From NCBI GenBank assembly GCA_938743325.2, contig OW568875.1, positions 682,001 to 746,000 of the forward strand: 64,000 bases of DNA, given 5' to 3'. The DNA comes from Pycnococcus provasolii. Lineage: Eukaryota > Chlorophyta > Pseudoscourfieldiophyceae > Pseudoscourfieldiales > Pycnococcaceae. A program made the position numbers and the translations under genes. The notes under the pieces were generated by a model. The model ran no database searches. It worked only from the letters and a program-made list of their open reading frames with translations, and had not been told where the DNA came from. Positions 1 through 8,516 of the stretch are shown here, piece by piece. Numbering within the stretch: the first letter of the stretch is position 1; each line of letters begins with the position of its first letter.

Positions 1-495
1 TTGCTACTAACGATGCTTGCTTAATGTGATGGGAAGGCGAGTTTCAAGGAGCAATGGGCCAGGTCTCACCAGTGGGGTGGGCCCGCGAGATTAGTCAAAC
101 AGTCAACACGGTCAAACTTAGCTCTTCTAATGGAGTTGCCCGGGCCCTCCCCCCGCCCAATCAATGCCCAATGCCCAAGGGAGGCGTCCCCCTTGCAAGG
201 TGCCTATCGTAGGGGCAACGAACGGCAAGGAATTCCACCTTGCCCCACCAAATACGGAAATACTGAAATACTGTACGGTAGCAACGTCCTAGTCCCTACC
301 GGCCTACCCCTTCCTACTGCCCTCTCTACCTCTACTTCTTAGGGGGAACGGAACGCCGCGGGGCATTAGCTCCTTCTGAGGTTCTGGGCAGTCTTGACCC
401 CTTGCCAGTTGGTTCGGGGTTTGGGTTCGGGGTTCGGGGTTTCAGTTTAGGGGTTTCAGTTTAGGGGTTCGGGTTCGGGCTCGGGGTACAATTGT
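1..495. other. Gene-free left edge and promoter region
   Basis: I see no convincing gene here; the only open frame is short and proline-rich. The last 85 bases (about 411-478) are a degenerate G/T repeat: TTCGGGGTTT-type units followed by two GTTTCAGTTTAGGGG-like units that resemble plant telomere repeats. They lie directly upstream of the first gene on the plus strand and probably belong to its promoter. Confidence 0.5.
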
Positions 496-1161
496 ATGCT
501 GAGCTGGCACGCCCCTCATCCCTTGTTACATACTTGTCTTGAACCCGTCATAGTTATCATGTCCGTGCGACGTGTCCCCTGGGTGACTTTTTGCCATAGG
601 CCTACTATGGTTCGAGGTCACGCTCGTCGTCAGCTTGGCCGGCTTCACACGCGCACACGCATGGGATCAGACGGCGACTTCGTGCCCTCGTTTGCGGGCG
701 GAATCTCACCCGAACGCTTCGCCGCCAACTCCCTCAAGAGGATGATCACGCACGCCGCGGCGCGCATCGTCCTGAAGCAAATGGAAGGAATCGCGCCGCA
801 AACGGGCATCGGAAAGTCAGCAGACCCAGGCGCGGCGGACGTCAACGCACCACACCACCACACCGACGCCGAGCGAAACGTCGCAAACATCGCAAACAGA
901 CAGAAACTTCTACAAGACATGCTCACGGACGTGCCCATGGGAGCGGATCCCAACGAGTGGTTGCTTGAACTCGCAAGAAAAGATGGCCTGCTCGCCGTTC
1001 GCGTAGCGGAGGCTAGGAAGGGATACTGCCAAGACGGATTCGGGTGGGACGACGTCAGAAGACTGTGTTCTGAAGATGTCGATACAGATAACCAAACACT
1101 TCTGCAAGCCATCATGCAAGAGCAGTACGGAGGGTCAGATAAACAACAAAGCGCACAGTAG
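496..1161 (+). CDS. Small hypothetical protein, probably organelle-targeted
   Basis: I do not recognise this protein (221 aa from the first ATG). In-frame ATGs lie at 496, 559, 607 and 661. The stretch after 559 (MSVRRVPWVTFCHRPTMVRG) is rich in Arg and aliphatic residues and lacks acidic ones, like a mitochondrial or plastid presequence, so 559 (200 aa) is a good alternative start. The C-terminal 100 residues are helical and charged, with DPNEWLLELARKDGLLAVRV and a conserved-looking GFGWDDVRRL stretch. The gene converges on the pentein gene with only 135 bp between the stops. Codon use in the second half resembles that of its neighbours, which is why I accept it. Function unknown. Confidence 0.55.
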   Translation: MLSWHAPHPLLHTCLEPVIVIMSVRRVPWVTFCHRPTMVRGHARRQLGRLHTRTRMGSDGDFVPSFAGGISPERFAANSLKRMITHAAARIVLKQMEGIAPQTGIGKSADPGAADVNAPHHHTDAERNVANIANRQKLLQDMLTDVPMGADPNEWLLELARKDGLLAVRVAEARKGYCQDGFGWDDVRRLCSEDVDTDNQTLLQAIMQEQYGGSDKQQSAQ

Positions 1162-1296
1162 CCAACTTCTCTTTTTTCCTGGTAAAATAAAACGAAACGG
1201 CTATGCCCTTTGTTCTTTTCTTACAAAGCTACGTTTGTGTATGTTTGTGCGTTTTTCTGTTTCAAACAGCCAGTCCTCCTCAACAACTATACTGTA

Positions 1297-3045
1297 TCAC
1301 TCCACCACATCCTCCTCACAAAAAAGCTCAGCAATCGTACACCTCACACTGCCACCGCCAAGCGTCTCAAGCGTGCGAATGTCAGCGTGCGCAATGCCCG
1401 CGACGTGGCGCTCAAGCACACTCACCTGGTCCGCGTCGAGGCTCTCGCGCGCCTGCGTCGACATGATCACGTACGGAACGCCGTACAGGCCGTGCTGCAG
1501 CTCGAGCGCGTTGCCCGCCATGCACGCCATCTGCTCCTTCGTGATCGCCACAACCTCCTTGCCGTCAGCCGCGAGCTGATTCTCCACCGCCGATCGCTCC
1601 GCCATGTCGTGGATAGCCTCCAGGCAAACAATCGCGTACGTGGACCCAACCATCATCATGACATTCGTGTGGTAAATCAGACCGCCGGAGCTGTCGAAGC
1701 TCTTGAACGGAACCACGCGACGGACGATTTCCGTGCGCGCCGCCTTGTTCACTGCATCACGCCACTGATTCGCGAGTCCCGCGTCCGCGCGCTTGCTTAG
1801 ACTCACGTAGGCGACACCGGCGCCACGATCCATGACGATGCTCCCTGTGCCCTCGAGGAAGGGAAGGCCCTCCTGCGGCGCGGCTGCAAAGCACGCGCCA
1901 TCCTCTGGCCAGCTCATCTTGCGCACGTCCACAAGTTTCGCGTCAGGCCCGCAGAGCCGCTTGACGTGGTTGAGCATGTCAGTGCGCACCTCGCGTCTGC
2001 GGTTCGGGCACTTCATCGGGTACAACGCAATCACGCCGTTGCCATTTTCGTCAAGCGGAAGGTGCGTGGAGAACCAGTTGTTCGGGAACACGGCGTCGGG
2101 CGTTCCGTGGTATCCGTCGTGCGTGAACAGCTCGACGTCCACGCACAGCTCGTTTGTGATGACGTTGTGAAGCCGCGAGAACTCGCGAAGCACGGTGTCC
2201 TTGATTTCATCCGTCGCGACACCATCCTTGGGCATGAAGGTGTTATCCGCGCTCGCCTCGGCATTCACCTGAAAGCACGTCGGCGCCACCATGAGCACGC
2301 GGTCGGTGCTCGCGGCGTGCACGGGCGCAGACATAGGCTCGTTCGGCTGTGTGGGCGTGATGAGCTTCATGCGTACGTCGGGGCTGTGCTGCATGAGCAC
2401 GTCGACGAGCGAGAGCGGCGTTGCGTCGACGTCAAAGTCGACGGATTCGGACGATCCTTGCTGCCTTTCAGCTATGGTGACTTCCGTCGCCAGAAGCGTC
2501 GTCTCTGGACGAAACAGGCTGGGACAGACGTGAAGCGTGTTTGTGAGTTCGTCGAGTTGGACGAGAGCTTCGAGGTTCGGCATGCCGTACGCGTGGTCGC
2601 GCCTGAAGGGTGCTGACACGATGGCCACCTTGGTGCCAGGCGCAGCCATGCCTCCACCTGAGATATTTTCCACAGCCTCTGCATCCGCGAGGATTCGGCT
2701 GATTTTGTCCGCCTTCATGGCCATGGGCGGCTGCGAGAATCGTCGGTTGGGCAGGACGATCGTGAGCGGGTTTCGGTTCTCGTCGAACGGCAAGCGAAGG
2801 TGCTGAGCGTCCGCGGCGTCGACGTGGCACTCTCCGAGCGAGTGCGGCACTTTCGGAACTCTGCTTTGGAGGGAAGTCTCCGGCTCACCGGCGGCAGCAG
2901 ATGCTGCCGATGAGAAGAATCGCGCGTGATGGTTTCCGCTTGTTGTGACGGCGGCTAGAACAGCCGAGCTCCGAGAAAGAGAAAGCGCTGAGCATGAAAG
3001 AGAGAGAGAGACAGAGGAGAGCAGGGAGGGGAGAGCAGTCGTCAT
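1297..3045 (-). CDS. CtlX-like pentein-superfamily hydrolase (arginine deiminase/amidinotransferase-related)
   Basis: This is a 582-aa protein. The C-terminal two thirds (about residues 240-575) match the bacterial CtlX/COG4874 family of pentein-fold guanidine-modifying enzymes. Visible signatures are TPDAVFPNNWFSTH near residue 320 (substrate-binding Asp/Asn), FLEGTGSIVMDR, FDSSGGLIYHTN near 460 (the catalytic His), and GGGSVRC near 567, where the Cys would be the nucleophile. Penteins hydrolyse or transfer amidino groups of arginine, citrulline or related compounds; the exact substrate here is unknown. The start at 3045 is the first ATG; upstream in-frame sequence has only non-ATG starts. 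The first 45 residues (many Ser, Leu, Ala; ARFFSSAAS) look like a mitochondrial presequence. Residues 60-230 are a family-atypical N-terminal extension. It diverges from carB across about 1 kb. Confidence 0.85.
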   Translation of the reverse strand: MTTALPSLLSSVSLSLSCSALSLSRSSAVLAAVTTSGNHHARFFSSAASAAAGEPETSLQSRVPKVPHSLGECHVDAADAQHLRLPFDENRNPLTIVLPNRRFSQPPMAMKADKISRILADAEAVENISGGGMAAPGTKVAIVSAPFRRDHAYGMPNLEALVQLDELTNTLHVCPSLFRPETTLLATEVTIAERQQGSSESVDFDVDATPLSLVDVLMQHSPDVRMKLITPTQPNEPMSAPVHAASTDRVLMVAPTCFQVNAEASADNTFMPKDGVATDEIKDTVLREFSRLHNVITNELCVDVELFTHDGYHGTPDAVFPNNWFSTHLPLDENGNGVIALYPMKCPNRRREVRTDMLNHVKRLCGPDAKLVDVRKMSWPEDGACFAAAPQEGLPFLEGTGSIVMDRGAGVAYVSLSKRADAGLANQWRDAVNKAARTEIVRRVVPFKSFDSSGGLIYHTNVMMMVGSTYAIVCLEAIHDMAERSAVENQLAADGKEVVAITKEQMACMAGNALELQHGLYGVPYVIMSTQARESLDADQVSVLERHVAGIAHADIRTLETLGGGSVRCTIAELFCEEDVVE

Positions 3046-4053
3046 AAGGAAGCGCAGTCGTGCGTCCGGGAGAGCAACAGCAGAGGACGAAAGAAAGATA
3101 CGTAGAGCCGGTAGAGGTATGGCGCCCCCCCGTAATAAAGGGGAGTGGCGTGGACCGAAAGAGATAATAAAAATGATCCGGTGGGGGATTTTAATCGCCA
3201 ACCGCCAACCGGATGGAGGGAGGGAGGGAAGGTGATGAATATCGGGGTTCGAGGAACTCTCACATGTCAGGCATTTCACGAACCCCGAAGTAAGTAACTC
3301 TCCTCCAGGCTGGCTGGCTTTGGGAAGAACCTTTTGGGAAATGGGCCTTGTCTGGTCCGCCGTGTCTGCTGGTGGGTGGTCTGTTGGGACGTGCCCTATT
3401 CCTGGTAGCCTGCGTGCTCGTTGCTGAGGCTCGTTCTCTTGCCTCTTGGATTGTATGGCCGGCCTATGTACTTCCTAGTCTAGCTACCTTTAGGGGACGA
3501 ATCCCACCTCTTTTTGGGCCGCCTTTTTGCGCCTTTTCGCAACGGCAAAGAACGGCAAGAATCACCTGAAATGGCGGCACAACGATACCTATTTCGCTTT
3601 AGCTTGGCGGCAGCTTACCTGGCTCCGGCACAAGCTGGTGAATGTGAACGTGAGTCGTCCCACTCAGGTGTCCCACTCCCACATGCACATGACCACTGCG
3701 TGCGACCACTCTTTTTCTCTCTGCAAGCTCCCTGATGAGAGAAGAAAAAAGGACAAGGTCAAGGCGGCCACTTGCAGTTGCAGAGGAGGAGAGAATGCCT
3801 ACGATAATAATATGAAGACGAAGCACGGGGGGGACTGAACTGAAGTCTCTCTCTCTCTCCACGTACGACGAGGTTGGTAGAAAAAAAACAAGGTTTCGAA
3901 ACCCCAACTCCGAAAAAAAAACCCGCCTGCTTGGCTTTGTTGAAGTTCTTCTTCTGAGGGGCCGCCACCTCCCTCCCCGTTCGCCGCCACCTTCATTTCC
4001 CTCCTGGAACCGCCTCCATTCTCAACTCTCCCGAACGAGAAGCTTGGACAATA
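3046..4053. other. Divergent promoter region between the pentein gene and carB
   Basis: I find no supported gene in this 1 kb. It holds purine-rich low-complexity sequence near 2990-3040 and 3200-3235, a perfect 10-bp inverted repeat (TCGGGGTTCG at 3242-3251 and its complement at 3279-3288), short A runs near 3880-3930, and a 12-bp palindrome GGTTTCGAAACC near 3892. Short open frames here have no domain signature and atypical composition. Confidence 0.5.
3242..3288. repeat. Perfect 10-bp inverted repeat
   Basis: TCGGGGTTCG (3242-3251) and CGAACCCCGA (3279-3288) can pair across a 27-nt loop. Both arms contain the TCGGGGTT core that recurs in other promoters of the window. It lies about 200-240 bp upstream of the pentein start codon. 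Confidence 0.6.
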
Positions 4054-4253
4054 ATGTCTGGGAAGATGACCAACATGGCGCACAGTACTGCCTCCTCCAC
4101 CTCTTGTAGGCTTGGGTCCTCATGTAGGCGTAGCTCTCTCGTCTCTCGTCGGTCTCTTGTGAGAGCATCTGCAGCATCAACTTCTTCAAGCGAAGTGAAG
4201 AAAAGGACGGGTACGTTGGTTGGGTCATGTTTCGTTTTTTGTTGACAGATGTG

Positions 4254-4287
<34 letters not shown>

Positions 4288-7200
4288 AGTTTGGTTGACG
4301 TCCCGGCTCCCCCCCGGTTGGCTTATAAGGCTTGTGTGTGGTGATATGTTACGTGACGTGGTTTCGCATGGATTGGCGTTTGCGTGAGTTTGGGGCGTTC
4401 CTTTTTCCACAAAGGAAGAATGCGTGCGTGTGCACTTTCCGGCCTTTCGCTGCTGCGGGCGTGTGTGGGCGTAGAACGACATCCGCGTGCGAAATTGGCT
4501 GCACGTCACAAACATGTACTCACGCACAAACAACAACACAAACAACGTTTGCTTGCACCAACGTTCCAAACAAACAGACATTAAGAAAATCATGATCCTA
4601 GGCGCTGGTCCCATCGTCATCGGACAGGCTTGCGAGTTTGACTACAGCGGCACGCAGGCGTGCAAGTCCCTGAAAGCGGAGGGATACGAGGTTGTGCTCA
4701 TCAACAGCAACCCTGCAACCATCATGACGGACCCGGGAACCGCGGACCGAACTTACGTGTGCCCGATGAACCCGGAGCTCGTCGAGACCATCATCGCCAA
4801 GGAAAAGCCAGACGCCATCCTGCCCACCATGGGTGGTCAGACGGCGCTGAACCTTGCCAAGGCACTCGCGGAGAATGGCGCACTCGAGAGGCAAAACGTC
4901 GAGCTCATTGGTGCCAAGCTCGAGGCTATCAACAAGGCGGAGGATCGGCAGCTTTTCAAGGAAGCGATGCAGCGCATCGGGTGCAAGACGCCACCGTCGC
5001 AGACAGTCAACACGGTCGAGGAAGCTCTCGAGTTTGCCAAGACGAACCCATTCCCTCTCATCCTTCGACCAGCATTCACGTGCGGAGGTGCGGGAGGTGG
5101 CATCGCGTACAACCAGGAGGAGTTTATCGAGATCATGGGACGAGGTATCGAGGCGTCGACGACGTCGCAGGTGCTCGTCGAGCGATCTCTGCTAGGATGG
5201 AAGGAGTTTGAGCTCGAGGTGATGCGCGACTTGGCGGACAACGTCGTCATCGTGTGCAGCATCGAGAACGTGGACCCTATGGGCGTGCACACCGGCGACT
5301 CGATCACCATCGCACCGTCGCAGACACTCACCGACAAGGAGTACCAGCGCATGCGCGATCAAGCTGTGGACATCATTCGCGAGATTGGCGTCGAGTGCGG
5401 AGGATCGAACGTGCAGTTCACCATCAACCCCGAGGATGGCGAGCTGATGGTGATTGAGATGAACCCGCGCGTGTCGCGCTCGTCCGCGCTCGCATCCAAG
5501 GCGACGGGCTTTCCCATCGCGAAGATCGCCGCGAAGCTCGCTGTTGGGTACACGCTCGACGAGGTGGCGAACGACATCACCGAGAAAACGCCGGCGTCGT
5601 TCGAGCCTTCGATCGATTACGTCGTCACAAAGATCCCCCGCTTCGCATTCGAGAAGTTCCCCGGAACGTCCAGCGTACTCACGACGCAGATGAAGAGCGT
5701 GGGCGAGGCGATGTCGATGGGACGCACGTTCCAGGAGTCGTTCCAGAAGGCGATGCGAAGCCTGGAGACGGGGCTGAACGGCTTCTCGCCGTCAGACGAG
5801 ATTCGCAAGGATGCCGCGGATATGTCCGACTCGCAGCTTGCCACCAAGCTTCGGGTGCCAACACCCGAGCGCATGCTCTACGTCAAGGCGGCGCTTGAGA
5901 CGAAGCGATTCACCGAGGAGAAAATTCACGAGCTGACGGCGATCGACCCGTGGTTCCTCAACCAGTGGTCAGGGATGTGCGACGTCGAGGATTTCGTCGA
6001 CGGCAAGTCGTCGCTGTCCGACCTGACAGACGACGAACTGCTGCAGGTGAAGCAGCGCGGGTTCTCTGATCTCCAGATTGCCCGCCTGCTAAAATGCGGC
6101 GAGATTGAGGTGCGGCAGCGCCGCTACGACAGCGGCATCGAGCCGATGTACAGAAGGGTGGACACGTGCGCGGCGGAGTTTGAGGCGTACACGCCGTACA
6201 TGTACGGCACGTACCGTGGTGCGAAAAATGCGACGGTCGCGCCGCCCGCGTGGGGTGAGAACAGCCCCAGCAGCGAGGCGGCTCCCACGACTGCGCCGAA
6301 GGTGGTGATCCTCGGCGGTGGACCGAACCGCATTGGGCAGGGCATTGAATTTGACTACTGCTGCTGCCACGCTTCGTATGCGCTGCGCGCCGCCGGCTTC
6401 GAGACGATCATGGTCAACTCGAACCCAGAGACGGTGTCGACGGACTACGACACGTCGAACCGCCTCTACTTTGAGCCTCTTACCGTTGAGGATGTGATGA
6501 GCATCATCCGCATCGAGAGACCGAACGGCATCATTGTGCAGTTTGGAGGCCAGACGCCGCTCAAGCTCGCCGAGCCACTGGAGGCGGAGCTGAAGCGCAA
6601 TCCGATCCCCGCCGCGAACGGCAACGGCAACGTGCGCATCTGGGGCACATCCCCCGCGTCCATCGCTCTTGCGGAGGACAGGCAGCAGTGGCTCGACACG
6701 CTCACAGAGCTGAACATCGCGCAGCCATCTGGCGGCGTGGCGTCGAGCACGGCGGATGCTGCGAAGATCGCCGATCGCGTCGGATTTCCGGTCATGGTTC
6801 GTCCGAGCTTTGTGCTCGGTGGACGTGCCATGGAAGTCGTGTACTCGCCGGAGGACCTTGCGGGCTTCGTCGAGTACGCGATGACCGTCAACCCCGACGA
6901 TGCGACGGTTCTCGTCGACAAGTACCTCGCGAATGCGACGGAGCTGGACGTGGACGCCCTCAGCGACGTCGAGGGCAACGTGACGATATCGGGCATCATG
7001 GAGCACGTCGAGCAGGCTGGTGTTCACAGCGGCGACTCGGCATGCTTCCTGCCCCCTCAGACGGTGTCCAACGAGTGCCTGGACATCATCCGCGATCAGG
7101 TTCCTCGCCTTGCGCGCAAGCTCAAGGTGGTGGGTCTCATCAACCTGCAGTACGCCGTGCTTCCCGCCTCGGTGCCCGACCCGGCGAGCGACAACGGCAA

Positions 7201-8008
7201 GCTGATTGACCTTAAGCCTGAGGAGCGCGTGTTCCTGATTGAGGCGAACCCTCGTGCGAGCCGCACGGTTCCGTTCGTCGCGAAGGCTGTCGGCCACCCG
7301 ATTGCGACGTACGCCAGCCTTCTCATGAGCGAGACGACGACGCTGCCCAAGCTCGGCTTCACGGAGGAGCCTACAAAATCGCTCACGCATGTCGCGGTGA
7401 AGGAGGCTGTGCTTCCCTTCGACAAGTTCCCCGGCGCGGACACTCTGCTTGGCCCAGAGATGCGATCGACTGGCGAGGTGATGGGCATCGATGTATCTGC
7501 TGACGTCGCGTACGCGAAGGCGCAGCTCGCCGCAGGACAGGTGCTTCCCGCGCTGAAGGGCGGCTCGAAGAAACTCTTCATCAGTATGAATGAGGTTTCG
7601 AAGGAAGCTTTTCTTCCCATTGCAAAGTCGCTCCAGGATCTCGAGCTGAATCTCGTGGCAACCGCCGGCACGGCGAACTTCCTCGGCGAAAATGGCGTGA
7701 AGTGCGAGACGGTGTTCAAGGTGCACGAGGGACGCCCTCACGCCCAGGACATGGTGACAAATGGCGAGATTGCGATGATGATGATAACGCCGAACCCGAG
7801 CGATCCTGCGGACTCCAAGGATGGTCGCGAGCTTCGCCGCTCGGCGCTCGCGTACAAGGTGCCAATGGTGACAACGATAGCAGGATGCAAGGCGACCGTC
7901 GAGGCGATTAAGAGCACGGAGAATGAGCTTATCGCCCAGCCTCTGCAGGACTTCTTCCCGAGCGTGACGTCACCGGCGGAGGCGGCGAAAACCTGCTCTA
8001 AACCCTAG
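4054..8008 (+). CDS. carB: Carbamoyl-phosphate synthase large chain, plastid-targeted; two exons
   Basis: CarB makes carbamoyl phosphate from glutamine-derived ammonia, bicarbonate and 2 ATP, for arginine and pyrimidine synthesis. Exon 1 (4054-4210) encodes a Ser/Arg-rich plastid transit peptide ending near VRASAAS. Exon 2 (4578-8008) carries the enzyme. Splicing GTACGT (4211) to CAG (4577) joins phase-1 codons to read [17 protein letters not shown], the family's usual N terminus, and gives 1195 aa. Both ATP-grasp halves are present: [10 protein letters not shown] near residue 230, [11 protein letters not shown], the second-half start [20 protein letters not shown] near residue 630, and [14 protein letters not shown]-terminal MGS-type allosteric domain follows (about 1045-1185, KLFISMNEV to TTIAGC). 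E. coli CarB is 1073 aa, so the length fits once the transit peptide and small insertions are counted. No frame breaks are seen. Confidence 0.93.
4211..4577 (+). other. Intron of carB (inferred)
   Basis: A 367-nt intron inferred from a GTACGT donor and an AACAG acceptor. It restores reading frame and the conserved KRTDIK N terminus of CarB. It contains a 32-bp TG microsatellite at 4255-4286. Open reading through its 3' part exists but uses only a GTG start and encodes an Asn/Thr-rich peptide unlike any transit peptide. Confidence 0.8.
4255..4286 (+). repeat. TG dinucleotide microsatellite
   Basis: Sixteen consecutive TG units, inside the inferred carB intron. Confidence 0.95.
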
Positions 8009-8516
8009 GGGCCTGCTGCTCGATTGCTGATTGTTGTTGTTAGTCTTGTCTTGTCTTGTTGATTCCTTGGGTGATGCATATTTTTAATTTCCTGGTGATT
8101 TTTACAGTAATTAAAAAATAGCCGGTAACACATATAAAGCAAAAAAAAAAGCAAAAAAACCAATTCACAAAATACACAGCGGTACTTGAAAAGGTAAGTT
8201 GTCGCGACGTTCATCTTGGCGAACTCATTCGCGTCCTGCATTGAGGCGTACTGTACTTGGCTCAACTGTCAGGGTGATCGTCGTCGGATGAGCTGAGATG
8301 AGCTGCTTGAAACTGTGACGATTAGGGGAGAGAGAGTTTTTCCAGCCAGGTGTATGTTTCCAATTATTCGGGGTTTCCTTCGAAGGGGAACGTTCGAGAA
8401 GAGAAGAAACGCCCAATCTTATCTTGATCTTGTGACGTCCCCATTATTCCCATTTCCGCCGAATATTCCATTCCCCAACGCAACGCAACGCGCTGCTTGT
8501 TCTGTTTGTTCTATAG
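8009..8516. other. Spacer between carB and the MORN-filamin gene
   Basis: No supported gene. The left part is AT-rich 3' flank of carB (TTTTTAATTT, AATTAAAAAATAG). The right part is the promoter of the next gene, with ATTCGGGGTTT at 8366-8376, about 140 nt before its ATG. The bases just before that ATG (TTGTTCTATAG) look like a splice acceptor, so a 5' UTR intron is possible. Confidence 0.5.

Noticed and set aside
3348-3735. Overlapping short plus-strand ORFs in the pentein/carB spacer
   Set aside because: No domain, atypical composition and mutual overlap in different frames.
6089-7741. 550-codon minus-strand frame inside carB
   Set aside because: Arg/His-rich shadow of the CarB coding strand, with no domain and full overlap of a conserved enzyme.
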